From NCBI GenBank assembly GCA_947625865.1, contig CANQQD010000013.1:1-41752 (forward strand): 41,752 bases of DNA. Reading direction: 5' to 3'. Both the position numbers and the translations under genes were made by a program. The DNA comes from an uncultured Clostridia bacterium. GTDB lineage: Bacteria; Bacillota; Clostridia; Christensenellales; Borkfalkiaceae. The notes under the pieces were generated by a model, which saw only the letters and a list, made by a program, of their open reading frames with translations, was not told the DNA's origin and did not search any database. Below are positions 1 to 8,351 of the stretch, piece after piece (the stretch's first letter is position 1; every line of letters begins with the position of its first letter).

Positions 1-120
1 CCTTAGGAGGGGCTTGTTATATCCATTTAACTACGGAAACTTACTATAAAATATGATACAAGAATACTGCAAAAAAATCAAGCAATTTGAACACATTGGC
101 GATTTTTATTGGCTCTATTG
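1..120. other. Non-coding left edge downstream of luxS
   Basis: This 120-base stretch follows the luxS stop codon. I see no convincing gene or GC-rich hairpin. A run of seven A on the plus strand (about 70-76) would be a U run in the luxS transcript, but no strong stem precedes it, so I do not call a terminator. A ribosome-binding-like GGAGG lies at about 6-10 on the plus strand without a reading frame after it. Confidence 0.5.
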
Positions 121-582
121 TTAATATTTAAACCTTTTATGCGCTATTAATGCAGTCAAATAACGTTTTACATAGTACTTCGCCATACCGAGATTCTGCT
201 CGGAATAGTTCCCGCACTCCTCGGGCTTGGCTCCGGGAATTTCGCCATTGTAATCCAGAATAAAATTGCAAAGCTCTACAATCAAACCATAAATATCTTC
301 AGGCTCCGGTTCACCGAACATTAAAAGATAAAATCCCGTCCTGCATCCCATAGGTCCGAAGTAGACCACCTCGTTTTTACGCACAGAATTACGCAAAAAG
401 GTTGCGCCGAGATGCTCAATAGTATGTACTGCGGGCATATCCATAACGGGCTCGCGGTTGGGCGAAGTAAAACGCATATCGAACGTTGTTACGGTGCAGC
501 CGTTCGATCTGTCGCGACGGGAAACATACAGCCCCGGGTCAAGCGTCAAATGATTGACTTTGAAGCTCTCTATCTTCTCCAT
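121..582 (-). CDS. luxS: S-ribosylhomocysteine lyase LuxS
   Basis: LuxS cleaves S-ribosylhomocysteine to homocysteine and DPD, the precursor of autoinducer-2, as part of the cytosolic activated methyl cycle. The 153-residue length is normal. The metal site HTIEH is at residues 53-57 (H53, H57, with E56 as the catalytic acid/base), the third ligand is C123, and the active-site cysteine C80 sits in GPMGCRTGF. It is the last gene of its operon: its ATG lies one base after the stop of the flavodiiron gene, so translation is probably coupled and no strong Shine-Dalgarno is needed. No nucleosidase gene (pfs) is nearby. Identification is secure; whether AI-2 acts as a signal here cannot be told. Confidence 0.97.
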   Translation of the reverse strand: MEKIESFKVNHLTLDPGLYVSRRDRSNGCTVTTFDMRFTSPNREPVMDMPAVHTIEHLGATFLRNSVRKNEVVYFGPMGCRTGFYLLMFGEPEPEDIYGLIVELCNFILDYNGEIPGAKPEECGNYSEQNLGMAKYYVKRYLTALIAHKRFKY

Positions 583-583
583 A

Positions 584-1735
584 TTATTTGCTCATTTCTT
601 CGGCTAAAGCGTAAAGCTCTGCAAGGCTCTGCTCGTTCAACGCCGAGCGGATCTTAACCGAATTTTCGGCATATGCTATATCCTTGCTGTTTTCAAACAT
701 TCCCATTATGGTTTTTACGGCAAAAGGCGCCCAACTGCCGTTTTCTATCAAACCCACTTTGCGGCTGCGGAAATTACGCTCGGTAAGACTTTGGATAAAC
801 TCGCGCATAGCGGGGAATATACCGCCGTTATAGGTTGTTGTTGCAAATATTATCTTAGAATATCTGAACGCTTCGGCTATGCAGTAGGTTCTCTCCTCCC
901 TCACAACGTCGCACACTTCGACCTTTACGCCGAGCTCTTCCAATTTTTCCGCCAATTTTATCACTGCCGCTTTGGTGTGTCCGTAAACAGAGGTATAGGC
1001 GATGAACACGCCGTCGACTTCGGGCTCATAAGCCGACCATTTGGCGTAGAGCTCCAGATAATGACCGAGGTCGTCTTTGAGAACGGGACCGTGTAAGGAG
1101 CATATGGTCTTTATATCATAGGCTGCCACCTTTTTCAAAAGCGCCTGAACCTGCACGCCGAATTTGCCGACAATTGCAAAGTAATAACGGCGAGCCTCGT
1201 CATCCCACTCCCCGCCTTTGGAAACCGCGCCGAATTTGCCGAAAGCGTCCGCCGAAAAATAGGTTTTTGTGTAGCTTTCATAAGCCGTCATTACCTCGGG
1301 CCAATGAACCATGGGCGCAAATATGAACGTCAGCTCATGCTTACCCAAACTGAGTTTATCCCCGTCCTTGACCACCAGCCTTCTGTCCGCAAAATCCGTC
1401 CCGAAATATTCATTGAGCATAACAAAGGTCTTATTGTTACCCACTATTATCGTTTGAGGGTATTTTTTTGCGAACTCGAAAATACTTGCCGAATGGTCGG
1501 GCTCCATATGGAGAACGACAAGGTAATCGGGCTTTGCACCGTTTAACGCCTGCTCCAAATTATAAAGCCATTCTTTGCAGAAATGAGCGTCAACGCTGTC
1601 CATGATTGCAATTTTGTCGCTCTTTATCAAATAAGAATTATAATTTATGCCATCGGGTACAGGCAAATAGCCCTCGAACAAGTCAATTTGAGTATCCTCT
1701 ACGCCCACATTGTATATTGCCTCTGCAATACTCAT
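584..1735 (-). CDS. Flavodiiron protein (A-type flavoprotein, FprA family)
   Basis: Flavodiiron proteins reduce O2 to water, or NO to N2O, in the cytosol of anaerobes. The N-terminal metallo-beta-lactamase-like domain carries the di-iron ligands H76, E78, D80 and H81 (HxExDH motif), H144, D163 and H215. A flavodoxin domain begins near residue 245 with the FMN-loop sequence AYTSVYGHTK. The 383-residue length matches a class A protein with no C-terminal rubredoxin or reductase extension, so an external electron donor is needed. The start has AAGGAG eight bases upstream. It sits between an ABC exporter and luxS. A role in oxygen defence is inferred from the family; the O2 versus NO preference cannot be read from the sequence. 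Confidence 0.94.
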   Translation of the reverse strand: MSIAEAIYNVGVEDTQIDLFEGYLPVPDGINYNSYLIKSDKIAIMDSVDAHFCKEWLYNLEQALNGAKPDYLVVLHMEPDHSASIFEFAKKYPQTIIVGNNKTFVMLNEYFGTDFADRRLVVKDGDKLSLGKHELTFIFAPMVHWPEVMTAYESYTKTYFSADAFGKFGAVSKGGEWDDEARRYYFAIVGKFGVQVQALLKKVAAYDIKTICSLHGPVLKDDLGHYLELYAKWSAYEPEVDGVFIAYTSVYGHTKAAVIKLAEKLEELGVKVEVCDVVREERTYCIAEAFRYSKIIFATTTYNGGIFPAMREFIQSLTERNFRSRKVGLIENGSWAPFAVKTIMGMFENSKDIAYAENSVKIRSALNEQSLAELYALAEEMSK

Positions 1736-1752
1736 TTACATATCTCCTTGAA

Positions 1753-2754
1753 TTATTTTTTCTTTTTACGCTTCAATACTCCGCTCACCCTTATCAAGTG
1801 GCTGGATGAAAATACATTTACAATGACCAAAATTGCGCTGAATATGGCAAGCACAAGAGCCTGATACCCCGGATTTACGGAAGCGCCGAAGAACTGCAGG
1901 TTGAAACCAAAGCTCGTGTTCACGCTTTCTATAAGCATTTCACCGCCCTCTATTGCGCCCAGCTGCCCAACCATATTGCTTATAGGTGTGGACAAAAAGG
2001 CATAACGCAAAAGTGAACAGGTGTATGTCCCCGGGAAAAATCCGCACAGTGTGCCTACCCATGAAGGCATCATGCCCAAAGGCATATACGCGCCCATTAT
2101 AAAGCCTACTGCGGTGGAAAATATCATAACTATACTCCCCATCGTTGCGTCACGCTTGATAAACGAACATATAAAAACCGTGAAAAGCACCGAACTTATG
2201 GAGGAGTACACCATTATGGCAAATATTTGTAAAAAATTCACAAAATTGATGGTAAATTCTCCGAGGCATGCGAGATAAATGAGGCAAACCATCAGGAAAA
2301 TAAAGCAGATAATTACCGTTACAATGATGTTGTATAAAAAGTAGCTTGCAATCAAAAGCCCCTTGTTTATGGGGGACGAGGCAAAATCGCGGTTTACGCC
2401 GTTTTCTTTATCGTTTACGATAATATTGTTTGTCTGTAGCGACACGGTAATAGTTGAAATTGCGATAATACCGCTCAGCATCCATGAATCCACTACCGTT
2501 TCAATCGCCTTCTGATGATCCGTGTAGACAATAGGCGTGGCAAGATCAAATTCCGAGTTTATCTGACTGATGGCGGATTGTACGCTCCCCAGTTCAAGAT
2601 TTCTCAAAAACAGAATATATACGGCAAAAATAATCAAGGGCGCCATAACCGTAAAAAACATACGGATCTTATTGCGGAATAAAACCAGCATATGGCGTTT
2701 TGTGAGCTGAAAGAAGATATCCAAGTAATTGACCTTGCGCTTAACCGTTTGCAT
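1753..2754 (-). CDS. ABC-2 type exporter permease
   Basis: This 333-residue membrane protein has the layout of ABC-2 permeases: one hydrophobic segment near residues 29-50, an extracytoplasmic region of roughly 60-100 residues, and five or so further segments to the C-terminus, ending in a basic RKKKK tail. Its start overlaps the end of the ATPase gene by 14 bases, with a GGAGAGG-type site just before the ATG, so the two are almost certainly partners in one exporter. Family members move lipids, polysaccharides or antibiotics outward. The neighbouring glycosyltransferase hints at an envelope substrate, but that is inference. Confidence 0.88.
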   Translation of the reverse strand: MQTVKRKVNYLDIFFQLTKRHMLVLFRNKIRMFFTVMAPLIIFAVYILFLRNLELGSVQSAISQINSEFDLATPIVYTDHQKAIETVVDSWMLSGIIAISTITVSLQTNNIIVNDKENGVNRDFASSPINKGLLIASYFLYNIIVTVIICFIFLMVCLIYLACLGEFTINFVNFLQIFAIMVYSSISSVLFTVFICSFIKRDATMGSIVMIFSTAVGFIMGAYMPLGMMPSWVGTLCGFFPGTYTCSLLRYAFLSTPISNMVGQLGAIEGGEMLIESVNTSFGFNLQFFGASVNPGYQALVLAIFSAILVIVNVFSSSHLIRVSGVLKRKKKK

Positions 2755-3697
2755 CCTCTCCCCCCGTCATACGTATGTTTTTACCCGTCACATTCAAAAA
2801 CACGTCGTCCATCGTGCCTTTTAAAATTTCAATATCCGTAAGGTATTTATCGAACTCGGATATCAGCTTTTTGGCGTCGGCTGTATTTTCTATATAAATT
2901 TTATATGCTATACGCTCCTCGTCAAAAGAAAACGATACGCCTCTTTCAGTAAGCGCGCTTTCAAATTCTTCGTTGCGTTGCTTACAGAAATTCACTATAT
3001 AGTCCTTCGAATAAGCGTTTTTAAGCTCAATAGGCGTGCCGTGCGCGATTATTTTACCCTTGTCCATTATAACCACGTCCGTCGCAAGCTCGGCTTCCTC
3101 AAGATAATGTGTGGTCAAAAATACGGTCATGCCCGTCTCGGCTCTGATTTTGTCGATAAGCGACCAAACTATCATTCTCGTCTTGGGATCGAGACCGGTT
3201 GTGGGCTCGTCCAAAATAAGCAGTTTGGGGCGGTGAACCATGGCGCGGGCAATATCAACTCTCCGCATTTGCCCGCCGCTGAGATTGCGAACGGGCTTGT
3301 TTAAAATCGGTTCCAACTCAAGAAGCTTTATAATATCCGCAATATTTTGCTTTTTTTCGGCTTTTGAAAGGGAATAGAACGACGTGCGTATTTCGAGATT
3401 CTGCTTTACCGTAAGATCCTTGTCGAGTACGCTCGTCTGGAATACAATTCCTATTTCAGACTTGATCTGTGCGGAATTTTCGTCGAGGTCATAACCGTCA
3501 ACATAAATCTTGCCCGAATCTTTTGCGAGAATCGAGCAGGTAATATTTATAGTAGTGGACTTCCCCGCGCCGTTTATACCCAAAAACGCGAAAAGAGACC
3601 CCTTTGCAACCTCAAAAGAAATGTCGTCGACCGCTTTAATGTCGCCGTAGGATTTGCATAAATGTTCTATTTTTAATGCCGGTTCTTGATTTTCCAA
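2741..3697 (-). CDS. ABC exporter ATP-binding protein (DrrA-like)
   Basis: This is the ATPase subunit for the permease that follows. It has Walker A at residues 40-48 (GINGAGKST), Q-loop Q87, signature LSGGQ at 139-143, Walker B LLILDEP at 159-165 and the H-loop histidine at 197. About 90 residues after the nucleotide-binding domain form the C-terminal extension usual in DrrA/CcmA-type exporter ATPases. The most upstream plausible start is a TTG codon at 3695-3697 with AAAGGTG a few bases before it; no ATG fits near the family's usual N-terminus. It lies 14 bases after the glycosyltransferase gene in the same operon. Confidence 0.92.
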   Translation of the reverse strand: MENQEPALKIEHLCKSYGDIKAVDDISFEVAKGSLFAFLGINGAGKSTTINITCSILAKDSGKIYVDGYDLDENSAQIKSEIGIVFQTSVLDKDLTVKQNLEIRTSFYSLSKAEKKQNIADIIKLLELEPILNKPVRNLSGGQMRRVDIARAMVHRPKLLILDEPTTGLDPKTRMIVWSLIDKIRAETGMTVFLTTHYLEEAELATDVVIMDKGKIIAHGTPIELKNAYSKDYIVNFCKQRNEEFESALTERGVSFSFDEERIAYKIYIENTADAKKLISEFDKYLTDIEILKGTMDDVFLNVTGKNIRMTGGEDANG

Positions 3698-3711
3698 AAT
3701 TCACCTTTAAA

Positions 3712-5025
3712 TCAGCTTTTGCCTGTGTTGCGCTTTACCTTCACCCATTTGGGCTTTGACATAGTGCCGATACATATAGTAATGGAGTAAACGATCAAAA
3801 AGAACGGAAACAGCAGCACCGCGCTTGCAAGCTCGCTGCGTTTTTTAGCTCCCAGTTTTTTATATTCGACCATTGCGAGAATAAACGCCTGGATATATCC
3901 GAAAAATACAAACAGTCCCAAAAGAATACTAGCGCCTATTATGATAGTATTCCAAAGCAGAGTGTGGTAAAATTCCACGGGATATAGCGTAAGTTCCAGC
4001 CCTCCGTACGCGGCAAAGCCCAGGAATGTAAAATTATAAATATAAAACAGCGGGATCCATGTGGCAAGCAACACAGTATATATAAGCAAGCTGTACGTCA
4101 TGAATACTTCCAAACAGGACAAACTGCCGGTAGTAAAGAAATGCCCCAAAAGCTTAAAGAGCTTTGTTTTTAAAAGCTTTGACGTTCCGCTGCCTATACG
4201 CCTGTTTCTGTTATATGTAACCTTCAAAGACGAGGGCATGTCCTCATAAATGATAGCGTCCTCAACATACCTGCCCTTGATTCCCTGTAGCAGACGGTTG
4301 AAATAATATTCCGCATCTTCGGAAATCGTCTCGCAGTCGTAGCCGCCAGTTGCCTTCAACATTCTCACGCTCATCATCGCGCCGCTGCCGTTCACGTGAG
4401 CCGCCAGGTTTAACCTCTCGCGCACACGGCTCCCATAGCGCGATTCGAAAACATAGAACATTGCGCATGCTTTGGTGAAGAAATTCTGCGTGCCGTTTAT
4501 TGCGCCCTCATACGGACGGGCAAGATCGACGCCCGCCTGATAAGCGTCGTTCATTTTTGCGGAATAGACGTCGTTCAGGTGATTGTCTGCGTCCACCCTG
4601 ATTATTATTTCATACGGGTCGTTTTCGATCGACATAATATGATCCATGCCATAACGCAACGGATACAGCGCCATTCTGTGCGATTCGTCCGGATCATCGA
4701 GCGTAAGCACTATCGCTCCCGCCCTCTTTGCCTCCTCGGCGGTATTGTCCGTACAATTATGCGCCACCACAAACACGTCGAACTTTTCGCGCGGGTATTT
4801 CTGGTTATCCAATATGGATTTTACAGAATTATAAATTACGTCCTCTTCATTATTCGCGGGTATAAGATAGGCTATCTTTGCTTTAACATCCGATTCCTTC
4901 CATGTCTTCTTTTTTACAAACGAAAAAAGCACGTAAAGAATCTGGATCAAAAGCGGTATACCTATCAGCAATAAAACGATATAGTTTACAATGCTTAATA
5001 CGCGATATAAATATTCGTACCACAT
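3712..5025 (-). CDS. Membrane family 2 glycosyltransferase
   Basis: This 437-residue protein has an N-terminal membrane segment (about 14-36), a cytosolic GT-A domain, and several membrane segments from about 295 to 430, the topology of processive family 2 transferases. Sequence marks are PANNEE at 56-61, the metal-binding DAD at 145-147 and the acceptor-side ED pair at 236-237. The usual Q/RxxRW is represented only by RNRRIGSG near 273-280, without the tryptophan, so processive polymerisation is uncertain. It is the first gene of the leftward operon. An envelope or exported polysaccharide role with the adjacent ABC exporter is plausible but unproven. Confidence 0.88.
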   Translation of the reverse strand: MWYEYLYRVLSIVNYIVLLLIGIPLLIQILYVLFSFVKKKTWKESDVKAKIAYLIPANNEEDVIYNSVKSILDNQKYPREKFDVFVVAHNCTDNTAEEAKRAGAIVLTLDDPDESHRMALYPLRYGMDHIMSIENDPYEIIIRVDADNHLNDVYSAKMNDAYQAGVDLARPYEGAINGTQNFFTKACAMFYVFESRYGSRVRERLNLAAHVNGSGAMMSVRMLKATGGYDCETISEDAEYYFNRLLQGIKGRYVEDAIIYEDMPSSLKVTYNRNRRIGSGTSKLLKTKLFKLLGHFFTTGSLSCLEVFMTYSLLIYTVLLATWIPLFYIYNFTFLGFAAYGGLELTLYPVEFYHTLLWNTIIIGASILLGLFVFFGYIQAFILAMVEYKKLGAKKRSELASAVLLFPFFLIVYSITICIGTMSKPKWVKVKRNTGKS

Positions 5026-5104
5026 AATTTTTCCTGCGTTGGAGATTTATATTACGGCGACTACCTTAATTGCTATACTTTTAACCTTATTATGTATCAC
5101 CCAC

Positions 5105-5133
5105 AGTATACTTAAATTTGCCCGCAATGTCAA
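5105..5133 (-). promoter_or_regulatory. Sigma-A promoter of the glycosyltransferase-luxS operon
   Basis: Read on the minus strand, a perfect -35 TTGACA (5128-5133) is followed after exactly 17 bases by TATACT (5105-5110). The start of transcription would be near 5098, giving a leader of about 70 bases before the glycosyltransferase ATG. No other promoter is evident in the five-gene block. Confidence 0.8.
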
Positions 5134-5195
5134 GAATTTAGCCGTCAATTGATTAAAATGACATACTGTTGCCGAAAACTTATACGGAGGTATTT

Positions 5196-6449
5196 ATGAA
5201 TCCCATAAAAGAAAAAAGCAAATCGCTTGAAAACAACTTTTTACCCTTGAGAAAGATGTATCCGAAGAGCTATAATAAGGACAAAACTTCTCCTTATACC
5301 AAGACGCGCGTAATACTTATGAATGGGACAGAGTTCGAATCGCAGTGGTTTATGCATAACTTTGCGCGGCACTGCGACGAGCCCGAAATATTGCAGGCGC
5401 TCGCCGTTGTCCGCAGGCAGGAGCAACAACAGCAAAAACGCATAAGCTGTCTTAAACCTATCAACGAAAGCATACTCGAAACCACAATTGCATACGAGCA
5501 GCTTGCGGTTGATTTAACTGCGGTGCTCGCCATAAACGAAAAGGACGAGAACAACCGAAAGGCTTTGAATTTTGCGCTTTTGGAGGACTTCGACCACCTT
5601 TACCGCTATGCAAATCTGCTGAAAACGGACAAGAACATTGACGCAGACATGTTGGTCGGAAAATATACCGAAATTATGCCCGGTCGTCCAACGGTGGCTG
5701 AACACAGATTTCCCTCCGACGACATCAAACCCCACCTGAAAGCCGATAAAGCCGACCTGTACAGCAAGCTCGTCGCCTGCACGATTACAGCCGCGGAGCA
5801 GCAGACAATGAACTACTATATGAATATCGCGCAGTGGTACAAAAACGATCTCGGACGCAAACTCTACGCAGAGATCGCTATGATCGAGGAGGCGCATGTG
5901 ACCCAGTACGAAAGCTTAAAGGACCCCAACATGACATGGCTCGAGCAATGGGTCATGCATGAATACACCGAATGTTGGCTGTACTACTCAGCCATGCAGG
6001 ACGAGAGCGACGAGTCCATAAAGAAAATCTGGACTGAACACTTCAAAATGGAAATCGCCCATCTTAAAACAGCGGCAAAACTTCTTAAAAAATACGAAAA
6101 CAAAAGCTATGAAAGCGTGTTCGGAACGGGCGAGTTCCCCAAGCTTTTAAAGCTCGGGGGCAATAAAGAGTATATCCGTAAGGTGCTTGCGGACACAATA
6201 TTGCTTACCGCCGATAACACGCAGAATAAATTCGATTATAAGGATATCAAAAAAATCTCAGATGACCACAGATATTTCGGATATCAGAAATATATGTCGG
6301 GCGACCCTGATAAAAACCCTTCGCACCTCGTCATAGAAAAAGCCATAGAAAAGCTTGGCAGAGACTTCCGCTATCAAGACAGCGAGCACCCCGTCAAGGA
6401 GCTCAGAAACCGAAAGGACGACAACGTAAAAATCGCACGCACGAAATAA
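5196..6449 (+). CDS. Ferritin-like di-iron domain protein, unrecognised family
   Basis: I do not recognise this 417-residue protein as a named family. It is all-helical and hydrophilic. Four acidic positions in consecutive helices fit a ferritin-like di-iron four-helix bundle: E201, ExxH at 231-234, E256, and ExxH at 286-289. An earlier helix pair around E101 and 130-134 (acidic residues followed by H134) may be a degenerate extra half-bundle. There is no signal peptide or membrane segment, so it should be cytosolic. The ATG at 5196 is chosen because GGAGG lies at 5186-5190; a TTG-initiated extension from 5169 would overlap that site. It stands alone between a divergent operon and a convergent terminator. 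An oxidase, peroxidase or storage role is speculation from the fold. Confidence 0.8.
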   Translation: MNPIKEKSKSLENNFLPLRKMYPKSYNKDKTSPYTKTRVILMNGTEFESQWFMHNFARHCDEPEILQALAVVRRQEQQQQKRISCLKPINESILETTIAYEQLAVDLTAVLAINEKDENNRKALNFALLEDFDHLYRYANLLKTDKNIDADMLVGKYTEIMPGRPTVAEHRFPSDDIKPHLKADKADLYSKLVACTITAAEQQTMNYYMNIAQWYKNDLGRKLYAEIAMIEEAHVTQYESLKDPNMTWLEQWVMHEYTECWLYYSAMQDESDESIKKIWTEHFKMEIAHLKTAAKLLKKYENKSYESVFGTGEFPKLLKLGGNKEYIRKVLADTILLTADNTQNKFDYKDIKKISDDHRYFGYQKYMSGDPDKNPSHLVIEKAIEKLGRDFRYQDSEHPVKELRNRKDDNVKIARTK

Positions 6450-6461
6450 CAAAAAGCTTAA

Positions 6462-6499
6462 TTAAAGGCGTAGGTGCACATAAGCAGCTACGCCTTTAA
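6462..6499. terminator. Bidirectional terminator between convergent genes
   Basis: A 12-base perfect stem (6462-6473 with 6488-6499, TTAAAGGCGTAG and its complement) encloses a 14-base loop. It lies between the ferritin-like gene (plus) and the DUF5662 gene (minus). Plus-strand readthrough meets AATTATTTCTT, and minus-strand readthrough meets AATTAAGCTTTTTG, so it probably serves both directions. Confidence 0.8.
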
Positions 6500-6501
6500 A
6501 A

Positions 6502-7035
6502 TTATTTCTTACTTTTATTTTCTTTTACATACGCCTTCAACGCCTTAAATGTTTTCTCCTCTCCCTCGTCTCTTAGCATTGTAAGATAATATTTGAGCCT
6601 CTCGGCTGTTTTCGGATTCATTCCATCGATATCAGTGCGGCTTTCAAAATATTCCAGCGGCGCTGCGTCGGTGTACTTCTCCTTTAAATAGATCTTACTT
6701 GCCGCCACCCTGTCGCAGACCATTTCGGCAAAATACCGCGGCGGCATATCCACATAAACCCTTTTGCCGTCCGCAAAATCAGTCCAATACTCAAAGTGAT
6801 GCTTGTTCCTGCCTTTATGGTGAAGCCAGGCGGCGGAATAACCCAAAACCTCCCTTTCTCTTGCCTGCGGGCTTCTGTAACCCTGATAATACTTTACTCC
6901 CGCCCAAAATTCCTGACGGGAATATTTTGACAAATCGTGCGTAAGCCCCTGACGGATCAGCCCTGCCTTAAAGCATAATTTCCGCACTGCCCTGCGGTGC
7001 CTTCGCACGGTCGCAAGATGCTTAAAAAAATCCAT
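6502..7035 (-). CDS. DUF5662 family protein
   Basis: This 177-residue cytosolic protein matches what I remember of the DUF5662 family. It has HDLSKYS at residues 33-39 and a histidine-rich LHHKGRNKHHFEYW stretch at 71-84. The His/Asp-rich motifs suggest metal binding, but no biochemical function is known to me. It overlaps the end of the PhnP-like gene (TGATG), so it is the last gene of the long translation operon. The C-terminus is rich in Lys and Glu. Confidence 0.75.
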   Translation of the reverse strand: MDFFKHLATVRRHRRAVRKLCFKAGLIRQGLTHDLSKYSRQEFWAGVKYYQGYRSPQAREREVLGYSAAWLHHKGRNKHHFEYWTDFADGKRVYVDMPPRYFAEMVCDRVAASKIYLKEKYTDAAPLEYFESRTDIDGMNPKTAERLKYYLTMLRDEGEEKTFKALKAYVKENKSKK

Positions 7036-7871
7036 CAGAACACGACCTCTAAACCGTCGTAAGCCGCAATGACTCCATACTGCTCCTCAAGTCCTTTCAG
7101 AACAGTCCTATATGGCTTTCCGTTGTGTGAAAAATGAGTTATTACTATTTTTGTACCATTATCCGCTATGCCCCTCTCGATAAGCTTTTGTTTCATTAGC
7201 ATATTGTCGGGTATTCCCATATGTCTGGTAGTTTCGGTGCCGCTGTTTTCAACAAACGTACAGTCGAAGCTGATCAAGCCGACCCTTGCGCCTTTTTCTT
7301 TAAGATAATCCAACGCCTCGTCGCTGACCCTGCCGGTATCGTAGCAATGAAGATAGCCCTTGCCCCCGCGCTCGATATAATACAGTAGCGCATCCTCTGT
7401 TTTGCCGTGGTTTGCGGGAATAGCTACAACACGATAGCCCCCTACCGCAAATTCTTCAAAGGGCTTAACCTCTGTAAATTTGTAATTGGCCGCTACCTCA
7501 GGCTTCAATTCACGCGCCGTACACTCGCAAAATACGCTCCTTACGGCAGAGTTACCGTAAATTTCCATTACCGACTCGGCAATTTCAGCGTATTTGTATC
7601 CGCGCAAAATAAAATCGTGCGCATAAAAATGATCCATGTGCGAATGAGTCACGAGCAGATATTTTAAAGCCGACAGATCAACGCCGAACCTGAGTGAATG
7701 TGCATAAGCGTCAGGCGGAAAATCTATACATATGGTGTCGTCGAGTATTACCTGTGAACGCGTATGAAATTCGCTTTCACCCAACTCTCTTACTTTTCGG
7801 CAAAAATCACAATTGCAAAACATGGCGGGAATGCCTTCTGCCGCGCCTGTCCCTAAATAGCGTATCTTCAT
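7035..7871 (-). CDS. PhnP-like MBL-fold metallo-hydrolase
   Basis: This 278-residue metallo-beta-lactamase-fold hydrolase starts at MKIRYLGTGAAEG, the usual N-terminal strand of PhnP/RNase Z relatives. The metal motif HSHMDH is at residues 76-81. Further ligand candidates are in IPANHGK, CYDTG and ITHFSHNG. A CNCDFC cluster at 19-24 matches the structural zinc site of PhnP-type phosphodiesterases. A longer reading from 7943 would begin inside dtd and add a non-family N-terminus, so it was rejected. A stem-loop ends about ten bases before the ATG and I see no Shine-Dalgarno. It is probably a cyclic phosphodiester hydrolase; the substrate is unknown. Confidence 0.88.
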   Translation of the reverse strand: MKIRYLGTGAAEGIPAMFCNCDFCRKVRELGESEFHTRSQVILDDTICIDFPPDAYAHSLRFGVDLSALKYLLVTHSHMDHFYAHDFILRGYKYAEIAESVMEIYGNSAVRSVFCECTARELKPEVAANYKFTEVKPFEEFAVGGYRVVAIPANHGKTEDALLYYIERGGKGYLHCYDTGRVSDEALDYLKEKGARVGLISFDCTFVENSGTETTRHMGIPDNMLMKQKLIERGIADNGTKIVITHFSHNGKPYRTVLKGLEEQYGVIAAYDGLEVVF

Positions 7872-7881
7872 AATATACCAA

Positions 7882-7904
7882 AACAGGGCGGGTGCCGCCC
7901 TGTT
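7882..7904 (-). other. Stem-loop between dtd and the MBL gene
   Basis: A perfect 10-base stem AACAGGGCGG / CCGCCCTGTT (7882-7891 and 7895-7904) has a 3-base loop. In the minus-strand transcript it begins just after the dtd stop and is followed only by TTGG, not a U run. It therefore looks more like an intercistronic stability or translation-control hairpin than a terminator. Confidence 0.6.
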
Positions 7905-7908
7905 AAAT

Positions 7909-8346
7909 TTACATTTCCAAAATAATAGTAACAGGTCCGTCATTGAACTGTTCTATTTTCATATCTGCGCCGAAAACTCCGGTTTTTACTGTTATACCCC
8001 ATCCGCGCAGTTTCTCGGCGGTCAGTTCATAGAGCCGCTCGGCGCGTTCGGGGCGTTCTGCATCGGTGAAACTCGGGCGGTTTCCGTGCGAGCAATCGCC
8101 TAAAAGCGTAAACTGGGAAATCAACAAAACCTGCCCGCCGACATCCTTGACCGACAGGTTCATTTTACCGTTCTCGTCTTCAAAAATACGGAGATTGGCT
8201 ATTTTTTTAGCCATAGCGTCCGTTTGAGATTCGCTATCGCCCACCTTTATGCCGAGAAAGACGGCAAGCCCGGAATCGATTTCCGAAATAAGATCGCCGT
8301 CTACCGAGAGCGCCGTACGCTTTACGCGCTGCACCACCGCTTTCAT
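7909..8346 (-). CDS. dtd: D-aminoacyl-tRNA deacylase
   Basis: DTD hydrolyses D-aminoacyl-tRNA, and glycyl-tRNA(Ala), to prevent misincorporation. The 145 residues start with the family's MKAVVQRV. The SQFTL motif is at residues 77-81, and the cross-subunit Gly-cisPro pair is G137-P138 in NDGPVTI near the C-terminus. The gene lies five bases after efp, with the stem-loop noted at 7882-7904 just downstream. In many Gram-positives dtd follows relA; here it is in the efp end of the translation operon. Confidence 0.96.
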   Translation of the reverse strand: MKAVVQRVKRTALSVDGDLISEIDSGLAVFLGIKVGDSESQTDAMAKKIANLRIFEDENGKMNLSVKDVGGQVLLISQFTLLGDCSHGNRPSFTDAERPERAERLYELTAEKLRGWGITVKTGVFGADMKIEQFNDGPVTIILEM

Positions 8347-8351
8347 TTAAA

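Noticed and set aside
5169-5195. A TTG-initiated extension of the ferritin-like protein
   Set aside because: The extension overlaps the GGAGG site that clearly serves the ATG at 5196.
7882-7904. Rho-independent terminator between dtd and the PhnP-like gene
   Set aside because: The stem is strong but no U run follows in the minus transcript, and the next gene continues with overlapping downstream frames.
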